Below, piece after piece: positions 34,314 to 43,507 of a stretch of DNA of 64,000 bases (positions are counted from its first letter, which is position 1; each line of letters starts with the position of its first letter). The DNA comes from CAVRUZ01 sp963724495 (GTDB taxonomy: Bacteria > Actinomycetota > Actinomycetes > Propionibacteriales > DAIQRJ01), in contig CAVRUZ010000002.1 in assembly GCA_963724495.1 (NCBI GenBank), positions 682,001 to 746,000 on the forward strand, given 5' to 3'. A model generated the notes under the pieces. It ran no database searches, was not told the origin of the DNA, and worked only from the letters and a program-made list of their open reading frames with translations. The translations under genes were made by a program, and so were the position numbers.

Positions 34314-35498
34314 GTGGACGCGCCCGACGCCACGTTCCTTCCCCGCCGCCGTGCGTTGCTTCTCGGCAGCGCCGCAGCGCTCGCGCTCGCGGCGTGTGAC
34401 CGGTCGGAGCCCGCGGCCAGCGGCCCGGCGCCGAGCGACCCGGCCAGCCCGAGTCCCGAGGTGACGACGCCGGCACCGAGCCCGGCCTCCACCACCCCTA
34501 CCCCGACGGAGTCCCCGCGTGGTGGCGGGGATCCGCGCGTGGCCAAGACGTTGCTCACCGGACTGAACACGCCATGGGGTCTCGCCTTCCTGCCCGACGG
34601 ATCGGCATTGCTCGGCAGCAGGGACCGCGCCACCGTGCTCCACGTGCAGCCCGACGGCTCGACCTCCGATGCCGGTACGGTCCCCGGCCTCAGCGGCACG
34701 GCAGGAGGCGGCGGCGAGGGCGGGCTGCTCGGCTTTGCGCTCTCACCCGACTTCCGCACCGATCGCACGGTGTTCTGCTACCTGACCGCCCAAGGCGACA
34801 ACCGCGTGCTGCGCGGGACTTTCACCGACGGGCAGGTCGGCGACTTCCGTCCGATCGTGACCGACATCCCCAGCGGCCGCATCCACAACGGCGGCGGGCT
34901 GCTCGTGCATGGCGACGCACTCTGGATCGGCACCGGCGAGTCGGGCGTTCCCGACCTCGCCCAACAGCGCAGCTCGCTCGGCGGCAAGGTGCTGCGGGTG
35001 GACTTCGACGGCGAGCCGGCGCCCGGCAACCCCTTCGACGACCGGGTGTACAGCTTCGGGCACCGCAACATCGAAGCCCTCGCGGTGCACGGCGACCAGG
35101 TGTGGGCGGTCGAGTTCGGGCAGAACCGGCTCGACGAACTCAACGCGATCAAGGCGGGCGCCAACTATGGCTGGCCGATGCACGAAGGACCGGCGGACGA
35201 GGACGGGTTCGTCGATCCGGCGCGGACCTGGCCGACAAGTGACTGTGGACCGGCCGGCATCGCCATCGTCGGCGACGTGGCCTTCGTCGCCGGGCTGACC
35301 GGGAACCGGCTGTACCGGGTGCCGATCGACGGCACGTCGGCCGGCGAGCCCGAGGCCTTCTTCGACCAGGAGTTCGGCCGGATCCGCCGGGTGTCGCTGG
35401 CGCCCGACGGGCAGCTGTGGCTCACGACCAGCAACACCGACGGCCGCGGCGAGGTCCGCGACGGCGACGACCGCCTACTCCTGGTCTCCATCGACTGA
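34314..35498 (+). CDS. PQQ-type (Asd/soluble glucose dehydrogenase-like) sugar dehydrogenase lipoprotein
   Basis: 394 residues. N-terminus PRRRALLLGSAAALALAACD is a lipoprotein signal, with the lipobox LAAC placing Cys near residue 28 and a twin-arginine-like RRR; a Ser/Pro/Thr-rich linker follows (to about residue 70). The beta-propeller contains TGLNTPWGLAFLPDGSALL, GEGGLLGFALSPDF, RIHNGGGLLVHGD, GTGESG, FGHRNIEALA and GANYGWP, the family signatures. It oxidises aldose sugars or related alcohols at the outer surface using PQQ, if PQQ is available; PQQ genes are not in the window. GTG 34314 has GGAGG at 34300-34304. Confidence 0.9.
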   Translation: MDAPDATFLPRRRALLLGSAAALALAACDRSEPAASGPAPSDPASPSPEVTTPAPSPASTTPTPTESPRGGGDPRVAKTLLTGLNTPWGLAFLPDGSALLGSRDRATVLHVQPDGSTSDAGTVPGLSGTAGGGGEGGLLGFALSPDFRTDRTVFCYLTAQGDNRVLRGTFTDGQVGDFRPIVTDIPSGRIHNGGGLLVHGDALWIGTGESGVPDLAQQRSSLGGKVLRVDFDGEPAPGNPFDDRVYSFGHRNIEALAVHGDQVWAVEFGQNRLDELNAIKAGANYGWPMHEGPADEDGFVDPARTWPTSDCGPAGIAIVGDVAFVAGLTGNRLYRVPIDGTSAGEPEAFFDQEFGRIRRVSLAPDGQLWLTTSNTDGRGEVRDGDDRLLLVSID

Positions 35499-35507
35499 CC
35501 GTCACCA

Positions 35508-35532
35508 GGCGCCGGTTATTCACTCCGGCGCC
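35508..35532 (+). terminator. GC-rich hairpin after the sugar dehydrogenase gene
   Basis: GGCGCCGG, loop TTATTCACT, CCGGCGCC: a perfect 8-bp stem starting 9 bp after the stop codon. There is no strong T-tract, as is usual in high-GC actinobacteria; position and stability favour a terminator. Confidence 0.6.
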
Positions 35533-35656
35533 CGGTCGTTTCCGGGTACCGACGCACATGAGCGGCGCTGCAGGTCGCGTCCCGCGGTGGCGGCAGGTGC
35601 GGCGTGTCAGAGCGGCAAGCCCGACGAGATTCGGGAACCGTCCCTAGAGTTCAAGC

Positions 35657-36739
35657 GTGTCCATCTCAGCCGAGTCCGGCGCCCACGCGCGCAGAACCGG
35701 CCGTCAGTGGTGGCTCACCGCGACCCTCACGATCGTGGGGCTGCTCTGGGCCGGCGGGGCGGTCCTGCTGACCGACGCGCGGATCGACCGACTCCCCGAC
35801 CCGATGAGTCTCGAGCGGACACCCGCAGGTGACCTGCTTCTCTCCGGGTCGCCCTGGATCTTCGTCGGAACCCTTGCCGGCCTCAGCGTTCTGATCGCCG
35901 TCGTGTGCGCGTGGATCGCCGGAGCAGACACGTCCGACACCACCAGGCGACGGGTTTTCGCGGCCCTCTCGGCCGGCTGGCCGGTGGCACTGTGCGGCAC
36001 GGCGATCGCAACCGTGGTGCTCCAGACCGACGTCGCAACCGCTGAGCAGGCACGGTCGGCGGCGTTCCCGCTGGCCCTCGCCATCTTCGGTGGCAGCTGC
36101 CTCGCCGGCCTGGCCGCGCTGGCGGTCCGGCCGAGAGCGGGTCGCGATCGCGCTCGCGACGAGACCGGGGGAACCTGGCAGCGCAACGCGGCCGGCGTCT
36201 CGCTGGCCTCACTCGCGATTCCGTGGCTGGCACACACGGCGGCGTTCCTCGCCGCGCTCATGCAGAAGAGCATCGTCATCCCGCTCTGCCTCGCCGCAGT
36301 GGCCAGCGTGCTGCTCGTGCACCGCGTTCGGCACGGGCACCCGCAGTTGCTCGTCGCGCGCGACGGCGTCTCACTCCGTCTCGGGCAGCGCACCCGGGTC
36401 CATGTCGCGACCGCCGACATCAGCGATGCCGCCGTGGTGGACAGCCATCCGTTGCGCGACTTCGGCGGCTACGGCCTGCGCATCGGGCGCGGCGGGCGGA
36501 TCGGCTGGGTCACCAGGCGCGGCCCGGCCGTGCGCATCAGCCGGCGGTACGGCGGTGACGTGGTCGTGAGCATCGACGACGCAGCCGGCGCGGTCACGGC
36601 GATCGACCGGCTGAAGTCCGCACAGGCGGCGGGCGCCAGCCAGCCGATCCTCGACCATCCCACCACCGAGGAGATCACCGCGACGCCGCCGAAGCGACGC
36701 AGGCGGGCCGCCCATCGCCGGGGCCGGCAGGCCGCGTAA
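35657..36739 (+). CDS. Membrane protein with C-terminal PH-like region, function unknown
   Basis: 360 residues from GTG 35657. About seven hydrophobic segments: near residues 18-38, 70-92, 105-125, 140-160, 180-196, 200-212 and 214-226. The last 120 residues are soluble (ARDGVSLRLGQRTRVHVATADISDAAVV...GYGLRIGRGGRIGWVTRRGPAVRI), a beta-strand pattern like a short PH/DUF3093-type domain, then a basic tail ending KRRRRAAHRRGRQAA. I do not recognise a specific family; similar tandem membrane plus PH-like arrangements occur in uncharacterised actinobacterial proteins. It lies 158 bp after the sugar dehydrogenase gene and 78 bp before the MBL gene. Confidence 0.7.
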   Translation: MSISAESGAHARRTGRQWWLTATLTIVGLLWAGGAVLLTDARIDRLPDPMSLERTPAGDLLLSGSPWIFVGTLAGLSVLIAVVCAWIAGADTSDTTRRRVFAALSAGWPVALCGTAIATVVLQTDVATAEQARSAAFPLALAIFGGSCLAGLAALAVRPRAGRDRARDETGGTWQRNAAGVSLASLAIPWLAHTAAFLAALMQKSIVIPLCLAAVASVLLVHRVRHGHPQLLVARDGVSLRLGQRTRVHVATADISDAAVVDSHPLRDFGGYGLRIGRGGRIGWVTRRGPAVRISRRYGGDVVVSIDDAAGAVTAIDRLKSAQAAGASQPILDHPTTEEITATPPKRRRRAAHRRGRQAA

Positions 36740-36817
36740 CGGCGGGAGCGATCCCCTCGACCAGTGGGCCCTTGACGAGCTGCCTCCCCTCCGAACGGGC
36801 CATGCCAGACTGCCCCG

Positions 36818-37462
36818 GTGGAACTCACCAAGTACGCACACTCCTGTGTCCGGCTCGTGGAGGGCAACCAGTCGCTGGTCATCGACCCCGGCAACCTCGG
36901 CGACGCGGTCGAAGCCCTCTCCGGGGTGCACCAGGTCCTCGTGACCCATGAGCACCCTGACCACGTCGACGTCGACGTACTGCTCGCCCAGGCCGAGGCG
37001 GATCCCGACCTGCGGGTCTGGGCACCCGCGTCGGTCGCTCAGCTGCTGGCGGCACTCGGCGACCGGGTGGTCACGGTTGAGCCGAACGCCACCTTGCAGA
37101 TCGGTGAGTTCGAGGTCCGCACGTTCGGCGGGCAGCACGCGCTGATCCATCCGCAGATCCCGCTCGTGGCGAACGTGGGGTACCTCGTCAACGAGACCGT
37201 CTACCACCCGGGTGACTCGCTGGTCGTGCCGCCGGTGCGCGTGGCCACGGCGCTCGCCCCGATTCACGCACCGTGGTCGAAGATCGGCGAGGTGATCGAC
37301 TTCGTCATCGGGGTCCGGGCGGCGCAGGTGCACCAGATCCACGACGGACTGCTCAACCAGGTCGGGCTCAACATGGCAGCGGGGCACCTCAGCCGGTTCG
37401 CCGCTGCCTATGGCGGCGAGTTCACCCTGCTCGAATCCGGCGACACCGTCACGGCCGGCTAG
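36818..37462 (+). CDS. Metallo-beta-lactamase-fold hydrolase (UlaG-like)
   Basis: 214 residues from GTG 36818. Starts LTKYAHSCVRL and has LVIDPGNLG, the metal motif VTHEHPDHVD, GGQHALIHP, VYHPGDSLVVPP and LAPIHAPWSKIGEVIDFV. The His/Asp set HxHxDH is complete, so it binds a metal pair. This is the L-ascorbate-6-phosphate lactonase-like (UlaG/YtkL) group, which also includes many hydrolases of unknown substrate. It converges on the Nudix gene with 4 bp between them. Confidence 0.9.
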   Translation: MELTKYAHSCVRLVEGNQSLVIDPGNLGDAVEALSGVHQVLVTHEHPDHVDVDVLLAQAEADPDLRVWAPASVAQLLAALGDRVVTVEPNATLQIGEFEVRTFGGQHALIHPQIPLVANVGYLVNETVYHPGDSLVVPPVRVATALAPIHAPWSKIGEVIDFVIGVRAAQVHQIHDGLLNQVGLNMAAGHLSRFAAAYGGEFTLLESGDTVTAG

Positions 37463-37466
37463 CGGC

Positions 37467-37964
37467 TCAGTTCGACCCGGCCGCGTCGCGAGCGGCCAGC
37501 CAGATCGCGACCCGGCGACGGTGCGCCGGGAGCATCCCCTCGGGCAGGTCGTCGGTCGCGACGAAGCGGCCGGCGAGAACCTCGCCGCCGTCCACGGTCA
37601 CCGCGCCGCCTTCGTCGACCGTCGCACTGAGATGCACCTCGGTCCGTAGGCGCAAACCCCAGACCGTGTCGACGACCTGGACGTCGCGGATCGAGAGCCC
37701 GGTCTCCTCTGCGACCTCGCGGGCGAGCGCTTCCGCCGGGGTCTCCCCCGCTTTCATGTACCCGCCGGGGAGGCCCCAGGCCGCAGCCGACCAGTAGCGG
37801 TGCCGGAGCACCAGGACCCGGCCCTGGTCGTCGTGGACGACGCCGGAGACTCCCACGATGAACTTGTGCTGAGTGGCCCAGAGCACTCGCCATTGCAGGG
37901 AACCGCGCAGCCCGCGGAAGGTGTCCGCGAGCAGTCGGTGAGCGAAGCCCGGAAGTCGCGTCAT
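37467..37964 (-). CDS. Nudix hydrolase
   Basis: 165 residues from ATG 37964. Nudix box GGYMKAGETPAEALAREVAE then ETGL (G-x5-E-x7-R-E-U-x-E-E-x-G-U) is complete, preceded by FIVGVSGVVHDDQGRVLVLRHRYW. The N-terminal 40 residues are helical. Hydrolyses a nucleoside-diphosphate-linked compound; the exact substrate is not predictable. Next to the MarR gene on the same strand, 58 bp away, so they could be one unit. Confidence 0.92.
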   Translation of the reverse strand: MTRLPGFAHRLLADTFRGLRGSLQWRVLWATQHKFIVGVSGVVHDDQGRVLVLRHRYWSAAAWGLPGGYMKAGETPAEALAREVAEETGLSIRDVQVVDTVWGLRLRTEVHLSATVDEGGAVTVDGGEVLAGRFVATDDLPEGMLPAHRRRVAIWLAARDAAGSN

Positions 37965-38022
37965 CGCGTGATCGGGCTCGGTCGGTGCTTGCAGGCGGTG
38001 GCCCGCTCGTCGAGCGGGATGG

Positions 38023-38484
38023 TCAGTCCCGACCGCGCTCGCGCAGGCGCCGTTCCCGCGCATCGTCGAACGCCCCGTCGAGTTCGGTGAGTCCGGCAAG
38101 GAGTGCGTCGGGTGCCGGGAGCGACTGGATCAGGGGTCCGAACCGGCCGACGAACGCCTCGTCCGCTGCTGCCAACGCCGCGCTGCCCGATGCGGTGATC
38201 TCCAGCCAGGTAACGCGTTTGTCGCCGGTGTCGGCGTTGCGCCGCAGACGCCCCTGGTCGACCAGAGCATCGACGGCGGCACTCACCGTCGGCTTGGACA
38301 CCGCGAGCCGGCTGGCGATCGCCGTCGAGCGCTCGGTCCCGGCCGCGAGCAGCTTGAGCATCCGGTACTGAGGGAGGGTGAGGCCGGTGTCGATCCGCTC
38401 CAGCATCCGGCCGATACGCGCGAAGATCTCGACGGCGCGCACGAGCTCCTCGTCCGTGACGGCCACACCGGTCCCCATCGACAT
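38023..38484 (-). CDS. MarR-family transcriptional regulator
   Basis: 153 residues from ATG 38484. Winged helix: TGLTLPQYRMLKLLAAGTERSTAIASRLAVSKPTVSAAVDALVDQGRLRR then DTGDKRVTWLEITASG, with the DxR wing motif. Upstream residues form the dimerisation helix (ELVRAVEIFARIGRMLERID). A second ATG lies 6 bases further in. Effector and targets are unknown; candidates are the Nudix gene downstream and the esterase gene that ends 54 bp upstream. Confidence 0.9.
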   Translation of the reverse strand: MSMGTGVAVTDEELVRAVEIFARIGRMLERIDTGLTLPQYRMLKLLAAGTERSTAIASRLAVSKPTVSAAVDALVDQGRLRRNADTGDKRVTWLEITASGSAALAAADEAFVGRFGPLIQSLPAPDALLAGLTELDGAFDDARERRLRERGRD

Positions 38485-38537
38485 CAGCTCCGAGTCCTCC
38501 ACGTCCAGTGATCTCGAACTGGCGGTCGTTAGCCACC

Positions 38538-39209
38538 CTAACCGCTGGTGCCGGCGACGCAACGACGGGCGAAAGCCAGCACTGCCGCGGTTGCGGGCCA
38601 GGAAACCACGGTCCCGAATCGTCGCGGCTGGGGCTCTGCCGCACCCGGCCAGACGTGCCCACCGCCAGGCAGTCGTACCAACGTGACGTCAGAGCCCTGA
38701 GGATGCGGAAAGACCGTGGTGGCAGCGTTCCTGCGGTCGTCGACCTCGTCGACTCCCTCGACCGGACCGCCTGGCGAACCTGGTCCGCAGCCGGTCGCGG
38801 CAGCTACCGCGGCCACGTGGTCCACCACCTCTCGCACCGGGACGGCCAGGTCGAGATCGCCGTGGACGTACAGCCGTGGATGTGAGCGACCGGATGCCGG
38901 CAGCAGCCCTGGCGTCCCGGCCACCGCGACCAGGCCCGAGAACTGATCCGGCCGCTCCCGCAGGAGTGCCGCGGCGAGCCGGGCTCCCTGCGACATCCCG
39001 ACCACGACGCAGGCTCCCCCTGGACCTGCAAGGGCGCCGACCAGCCCGATGATCGGCTCGAGGTCTCGCTCGACGTCCCAATCGGCCACCATCCCCCGGC
39101 CCTGCGGGATGGCGACGCGGAAGCCGGCCGATATCGCCGCCGGGCCCATGGCGGTGGTGCGCGCGAACGCGATCGCTCCCTCGCCACGGCCGTGCAGACA
39201 CAACAGCAA
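38538..39209 (-). CDS. Phospholipase/carboxylesterase-type alpha/beta-hydrolase
   Basis: At least 223 residues. Oxyanion strand LLLCLHGRGEGA, nucleophile elbow VVGMSQGARLAAAL, acid YVHGDLDLAVPV and base GGGHVWPG give a full triad in the PHB depolymerase/YpfH-like group. The start is uncertain: no ATG or GTG exists, and coding-like sequence (PEGFSRRAFPGAEDRWLLWQ) continues in frame upstream of the TTG at 39209. A CTG at 39299 would include it. An in-frame stop lies a little further up, so the 5' end is either a CTG start or damaged. Confidence 0.8.
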   Translation of the reverse strand: MLLCLHGRGEGAIAFARTTAMGPAAISAGFRVAIPQGRGMVADWDVERDLEPIIGLVGALAGPGGACVVVGMSQGARLAAALLRERPDQFSGLVAVAGTPGLLPASGRSHPRLYVHGDLDLAVPVREVVDHVAAVAAATGCGPGSPGGPVEGVDEVDDRRNAATTVFPHPQGSDVTLVRLPGGGHVWPGAAEPQPRRFGTVVSWPATAAVLAFARRCVAGTSG

Positions 39210-39432
39210 CGGGCCGCCACGACCTGATGGGTCGTCCTGCCAGAGCAGCCACCGGTCCTCAGCGCCCGGGAAGGCCCGCCGGGAGAAGCCCTCGGGCAGC
39301 GCCCGACGGCGTCTGTCGTTGCCGGCTCGAGGTCACCTCGCCCACGTTAGGAGAGGGCGGCCCTCGCAACGACAGGCAGGCAGCCGGTCGAGCGGCCGGT
39401 TGCCCACCGACGTGCGCCCTAGGCTGGCCGCC

Positions 39433-40278
39433 GTGACCGGGTCGGCGGAAGGTGCAGGCGATGCTGCACCCCCGACGCCGGTCCCCGCCACCCGGCTCGG
39501 GCGTCCGATCCACGTCAGCAGGTTCTCCTGGTACGGCGGCTGCGCCCTGGTCCTGGTGCTGATCGCGGCGATGCTCGTGCTGAGCCAGTGGCAGTACCAG
39601 CGCGCCCGGCCGCACCCAGACAACGCGACACTCGCAGCGTCGCGAGCTGCACCGGCCGTTCCCGCCGCCGACCTGTTGGCCGGACGCACCGAGGTAGCAG
39701 CCGACATGGTCGGGCGGCGGGTTGTGGTCTCGGGCCGCTTTCTGCCCGACCGGCAGTGGCTCGTGCCGCGCTCGGGCGAGTCCGGCGACGGCTTGCTCGT
39801 GGTGACGGCCTTCGCTCCCGGCGACAAGGCCCTGCCGGCCACAGTCCTGGTCGCTCGGGGTCTCCTGGCCGGCGACCCCGCCGAGGGCGAGCCGCAGGGT
39901 CCTGCGGCCCCGACCGGCACGGTGCGACTGACCGCCTGGATCGCGGCGCCGGAGGCGTTGGCGGACCAATTGATCAGCTCGATGCCACCCGGTCAACTGC
40001 CCGACGTCGCCCCGGCTCGGCTGGCGGGACAGCTGCCTGCACCTCTCCTTGACGGTTACCTCGGGCTGGTCGAACCTTCGGATGGACTGGTGCCCGCGCC
40101 CGAGCCCGTTCCGCCCAACGCCTCGACGGGCTGGTCGGTGGTCAACCTCGGGTACAGCCTGCAGTGGCTGCTGTTCGCGTCCGCCGCGGCCTGGATGCTG
40201 ATCCAGCAGTTGCGCGGGGCGCGGCGCCTACCTCAGCCGGAGGCGTCGGAGGGGGTACGGGTGCGTCAGGACGGCTGA
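39433..40278 (+). CDS. SURF1-family cytochrome oxidase assembly protein
   Basis: 281 residues from GTG 39433. TM helix at about 36-56 (YGGCALVLVLIAAMLVLSQW) followed by QWQYQRA (the SURF1 W-Q motif), a soluble extracytoplasmic domain with VVVSGRFLPDRQWLVPR and VLVARGLLAGDPA, and a second TM near 247-267 (SLQWLLFASAAAWMLIQQL), with PPNASTGWSVVNLGYSLQW before it. Needed for haem-a insertion or assembly of aa3-type oxidase. Its 3' end overlaps the convergent DUF3817 gene by 13 bp. Confidence 0.92.
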   Translation: MTGSAEGAGDAAPPTPVPATRLGRPIHVSRFSWYGGCALVLVLIAAMLVLSQWQYQRARPHPDNATLAASRAAPAVPAADLLAGRTEVAADMVGRRVVVSGRFLPDRQWLVPRSGESGDGLLVVTAFAPGDKALPATVLVARGLLAGDPAEGEPQGPAAPTGTVRLTAWIAAPEALADQLISSMPPGQLPDVAPARLAGQLPAPLLDGYLGLVEPSDGLVPAPEPVPPNASTGWSVVNLGYSLQWLLFASAAAWMLIQQLRGARRLPQPEASEGVRVRQDG

Positions 40279-40628
40279 GTCGTGGCGCGGTCCCGTTCGT
40301 CGCGCACCACCCTGCGTTCGGCGAAGAACACGGCGAAGGGGATCGTCCCGGCCAGCAGCACCAGCACCGTCTTGCCCAGGCTCCACTTGCAGCGGTTGGC
40401 GAGCAGCAGCGCAATCACCAGGTACAGCATGTAGAGGAAGCCGTGGATCTGGCCGATGACGGCGACCGGCCCAGCATCATCGGCGATGTACTTCATCGGC
40501 ATCGCGTACAGGACCAGCGCCAGCAGGCCGATGCCGGTGACGATGGAGACGACCCGGTAGGTGGCCAGCAGCGCTCCGGCACTCCGGCCGGCGGCGGCCT
40601 CGGGCGGACGTGACGCGGGGGCGCTCAT
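40266..40628 (-). CDS. DUF3817 integral membrane protein
   Basis: 120 residues from ATG 40628. Three membrane helices: about 20-40 (RVVSIVTGIGLLALVLYAM), 53-75 (GPVAVIGQIHGFLYMLYLVI) and 83-103 (GKTVLVLLAGTIPFAVFFAE), ending in a charged tail. The GxxHGFLYMLYL motif is diagnostic for DUF3817, often linked to respiratory or copper-centre genes; here it is convergent with SURF1, which supports a link to terminal oxidase biology. Function unproven. Confidence 0.88.
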   Translation of the reverse strand: MSAPASRPPEAAAGRSAGALLATYRVVSIVTGIGLLALVLYAMPMKYIADDAGPVAVIGQIHGFLYMLYLVIALLLANRCKWSLGKTVLVLLAGTIPFAVFFAERRVVRDERDRATTQPS

Positions 40629-40698
40629 GCCGCCCGAACGTACCCGCCCCGCCCTGCCGGCCTGTCGCTCCGGTGATGCGTCGACGGTGGATGCGGAC

Positions 40699-43473
40699 TC
40701 AGCGGCCCGCCAGCAGTGGAAGGCCGTCGGGCACCACACTGACGAGGTTCACACCTGGGATTGCGGCGTAGCGGTCGGGCTGGCTCGTGAGCAGGACGAC
40801 CTGACTGTGCCGCCCGGCCTCAGCCAGCAGGTCGCCCATCCGGGCCAGGCGCACCGAGTCGGACCATCCCAGTGCATCGTCGAGCACGACCGGGACGCCC
40901 TGGCCGTCGCGGGAGGTCAGGGCGGCGATCGCGAGGCGCACCACGATCGCCAGTTGTTCGCGCGCCCCGGTGCTCAGCTGTTCGACCGGCAGCGTGGTCC
41001 CGCCGACGGTGCGGCTGACCACGTCGAGGTCCTCGGAGAGCGTCACGTCGAAGTCCGGGCCGAAGATGCGCCGCCCCAGCGCCGCGATCCGGTGGCGCAG
41101 TGGTGCTGCGTAGTCACGCCGCGCGGCCGCGCGGTGCTTGGCGAGGGTCTCGCGCAGCAGCCGGGCAGCCTCGGCTCGGCGCAACACCTGCTGGTACTGC
41201 TCCTCGGCCTGGTCGAACACGGCCGCCCGCGCATCGCGGCCGGTACCCACTCCGCGCGCGCCCGCGTCGTCGAGCCGGCCGAGAGCCCGGTGCCATTCCG
41301 CCTCGACCTGCGCGAGGGCCTGGTGCACGCGCCGGAGCTTGTCGGCGGCCCGGGTGTGGCGCGTCGTCAGCGCGTCCAGGTCGGCCTCGGATCCCGCCCC
41401 TTCGGCGGCCGTTCGGGCTGCGGCCGCGTCGCGCCGGGTCCGGTCGGCGGCGGCGAGCACGTCGTCATCGCCCAGCTCGGTGCGCTGCTCGGCCAGCTCG
41501 GCGGTCGTGGCATCGAGCTGACGCGCAGCCTGGTCGAGCCGCTGAGCCGACAGCGTGAGCTCGGTGCCGACCTCCCGAAGGAGGACGCGGGCCGCGGCCA
41601 GGGCGTGCTCGGCCTGGCGATGCCGATCGCGGACCTCGTCCAGGTCGACGACCGGTCCTGGCTGCGGGTCAGCCCCGTCGTCGTCGAAAAGCGAGACCTG
41701 GGCAGGGACAGCAGGGTCGATGTCCGGGCCGCCGAGGTCGCCCGCGACGTCGGGATCCCCCAGCCCGCTTACGGATTCGACCTGGGCGAGCGTGTGCTCG
41801 ATCTGGGTGAGCAGCCGGGCCTGCCGGGCACCCAACTCCTCGAGCGTGCTGCCGGCGAGAACCCCGTCCGCGACCCGACGTGCCTCGGCAAGCGACTGGG
41901 TCACGGCTGCCCGCCGGGCGGCTGCGGCCCGCAGTGCGTCGAGTTCGGCGCATCCGGCGGCCGCCAGCAATTCGTCGAGGTCGGCCCGCAGTCCGTCGGC
42001 TCGTGCACGGGCCTCGAGCTGTTCGGCCGGCTCGACGGACAGGTCGAGCAGACCGTCGACGTTGAGGTGGGCGGTCTCCAGCACCGGTAGCTCGATCGCC
42101 TCGCCGGCTGCCAGGTCGATGTCGTCGGGACCCAGTGTCAGGCGCACGGGCTGCCCGCCCAGCCGCCGGACGGTGAGCCGCGCCGACTGTGCCTCCGCGG
42201 ACCGCAGGGCAACGTCCAGGTCGGCAGCGAGGCGCTCCGCAGCGGCCGCGGTCTCGGGGCTCGGACCCGACTCGGCGAGCTCCAGTTCGGCCGCGCACTC
42301 CACGGCCCTGGCCTGCCGGGCCGCGTCGAGCCGCTCGGTGAGGGCATCGAGGTCTGACCGGTCACGGCGAAGTCGTTCGAGCGCGTCCTGTCGCTCGACC
42401 AGGTCGCCGGCCACGGCCAGCTCGACACTCGCGACTGCCACGACCTGCTCGGCCGCGGCCACTGCCGCCTCGGCCGCGACCTGCTGCGAGCGAAGGCCGT
42501 CGACGACCTCTCCCAGGGTCGCCACCTGGTCGTCGAGAGCCGAGACCTGGCTGATCGTGCGATCACGCACGCAGGCGCGTTCCCGAGCCACGCGGGCGAG
42601 CTCGGCCTTGCCGTCGGCGACCTGCACGAGGAGGCGACGGTGTCGGTCGGCCTCACCGGCTTCGGCCACTTCGGCGGCAAGGTGTGCGGTGACCCGCTCC
42701 GCCTCCGACCGGTCGGCGGTGAGCGTGACCCGTTCGCGTTCGAGCTGCTCGGCCCGCTCGATGTTGTCCCAGACCGCCCGCACCTGCTGCTCGGCGGATT
42801 CGAGGTCTGCGGCAGCAGCGTCACGCGCCCGGCGCCGCTCGGCGAGCTCCCCGGAGACGGCGCCCCGCCCGGGGGTGTAGTAGCGGGAGTACTCCCGCTC
42901 GACCCGCCCCGCCAGCGTCATGCCCTCCTCGTCGGCCACCTGGGTGGCCGTGGGCCAGGCGGAGGCCTGGTCGAGGACCGAAGGAGTGGTCCCGCCGGTG
43001 TCGGCACCGAGGCCGAGGGCGCTCAGGACCGACGGGACGTGTTGTGGCTGTGGCTGTTCCAGACTCCGTGCCTGACTCACGACAAGTGCCTGCCACAGCT
43101 CGGTGTCGACGTAGCTCTCGAAGACCGCCTGCGCGCGATCGTGCGCCTGTCGGCCGGTCAGCGACGTCGACCCGAGAGTGAGCGAGGTGCCCCGATCGGC
43201 GAACCAGGTCTTGCGGTAGCGGATCCGCTCCGGCCCCAGCGACAGCTCGGCCTCCACGGTGGTGGGCACGTCGCGCCCGACCGGCTGGATCTCGCGTAGC
43301 CGGGTGCTCTTGGAGTCGTCGGGATAGCGGAACAGCAGGTCGAGGGCCTCCAGGAGCGACGATTTGCCGGTCTCGTTCGGCCCCGCGACCACGGTCACGC
43401 CTGGCGCGATGAACTCGACCGTTCGGTCGTCGACGCCGCGGTAGTGGACCAGACGCAGGCTGAAGAGCAGCAT
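40699..43473 (-). CDS. SbcC/YhaN-like SMC-type ATPase without a zinc hook
   Basis: 924 residues. Walker A GPNETGKSS at 31-39; two long coiled-coil arms (about 195-430 and 485-800); signature QLSTGAREQLAIVVRLAIAAL near 830; Walker B VPVVLDDALGWSD near 855. Rad50/SbcC proteins have a CxxC hook between the arms; none exists here. Instead a short strand-rich insert (residues about 435-480, RRLGGQPVRLTLGPDDIDLA) joins them. That resembles Bacillus YhaN more than SbcC. It is transcribed with the metallophosphoesterase gene just upstream (34 bp), so the two should form a DNA-end-processing complex. Start at ATG 43473 (MLLFSLRLVHYRG). Confidence 0.88.
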   Translation of the reverse strand: MLLFSLRLVHYRGVDDRTVEFIAPGVTVVAGPNETGKSSLLEALDLLFRYPDDSKSTRLREIQPVGRDVPTTVEAELSLGPERIRYRKTWFADRGTSLTLGSTSLTGRQAHDRAQAVFESYVDTELWQALVVSQARSLEQPQPQHVPSVLSALGLGADTGGTTPSVLDQASAWPTATQVADEEGMTLAGRVEREYSRYYTPGRGAVSGELAERRRARDAAAADLESAEQQVRAVWDNIERAEQLERERVTLTADRSEAERVTAHLAAEVAEAGEADRHRRLLVQVADGKAELARVARERACVRDRTISQVSALDDQVATLGEVVDGLRSQQVAAEAAVAAAEQVVAVASVELAVAGDLVERQDALERLRRDRSDLDALTERLDAARQARAVECAAELELAESGPSPETAAAAERLAADLDVALRSAEAQSARLTVRRLGGQPVRLTLGPDDIDLAAGEAIELPVLETAHLNVDGLLDLSVEPAEQLEARARADGLRADLDELLAAAGCAELDALRAAAARRAAVTQSLAEARRVADGVLAGSTLEELGARQARLLTQIEHTLAQVESVSGLGDPDVAGDLGGPDIDPAVPAQVSLFDDDGADPQPGPVVDLDEVRDRHRQAEHALAAARVLLREVGTELTLSAQRLDQAARQLDATTAELAEQRTELGDDDVLAAADRTRRDAAAARTAAEGAGSEADLDALTTRHTRAADKLRRVHQALAQVEAEWHRALGRLDDAGARGVGTGRDARAAVFDQAEEQYQQVLRRAEAARLLRETLAKHRAAARRDYAAPLRHRIAALGRRIFGPDFDVTLSEDLDVVSRTVGGTTLPVEQLSTGAREQLAIVVRLAIAALTSRDGQGVPVVLDDALGWSDSVRLARMGDLLAEAGRHSQVVLLTSQPDRYAAIPGVNLVSVVPDGLPLLAGR

Positions 43474-43507
43474 CAGCGGCGCCGGCCGCTCGTGTCGTGC
43501 AAGCCGT

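Noticed and set aside
41555..42880. A Ser/Arg-rich 441-residue plus-strand open frame inside the SMC-like gene
   Set aside because: Composition typical of a reverse-frame translation of Ala/Glu/Leu-rich coiled-coil codons; no start signal or family.
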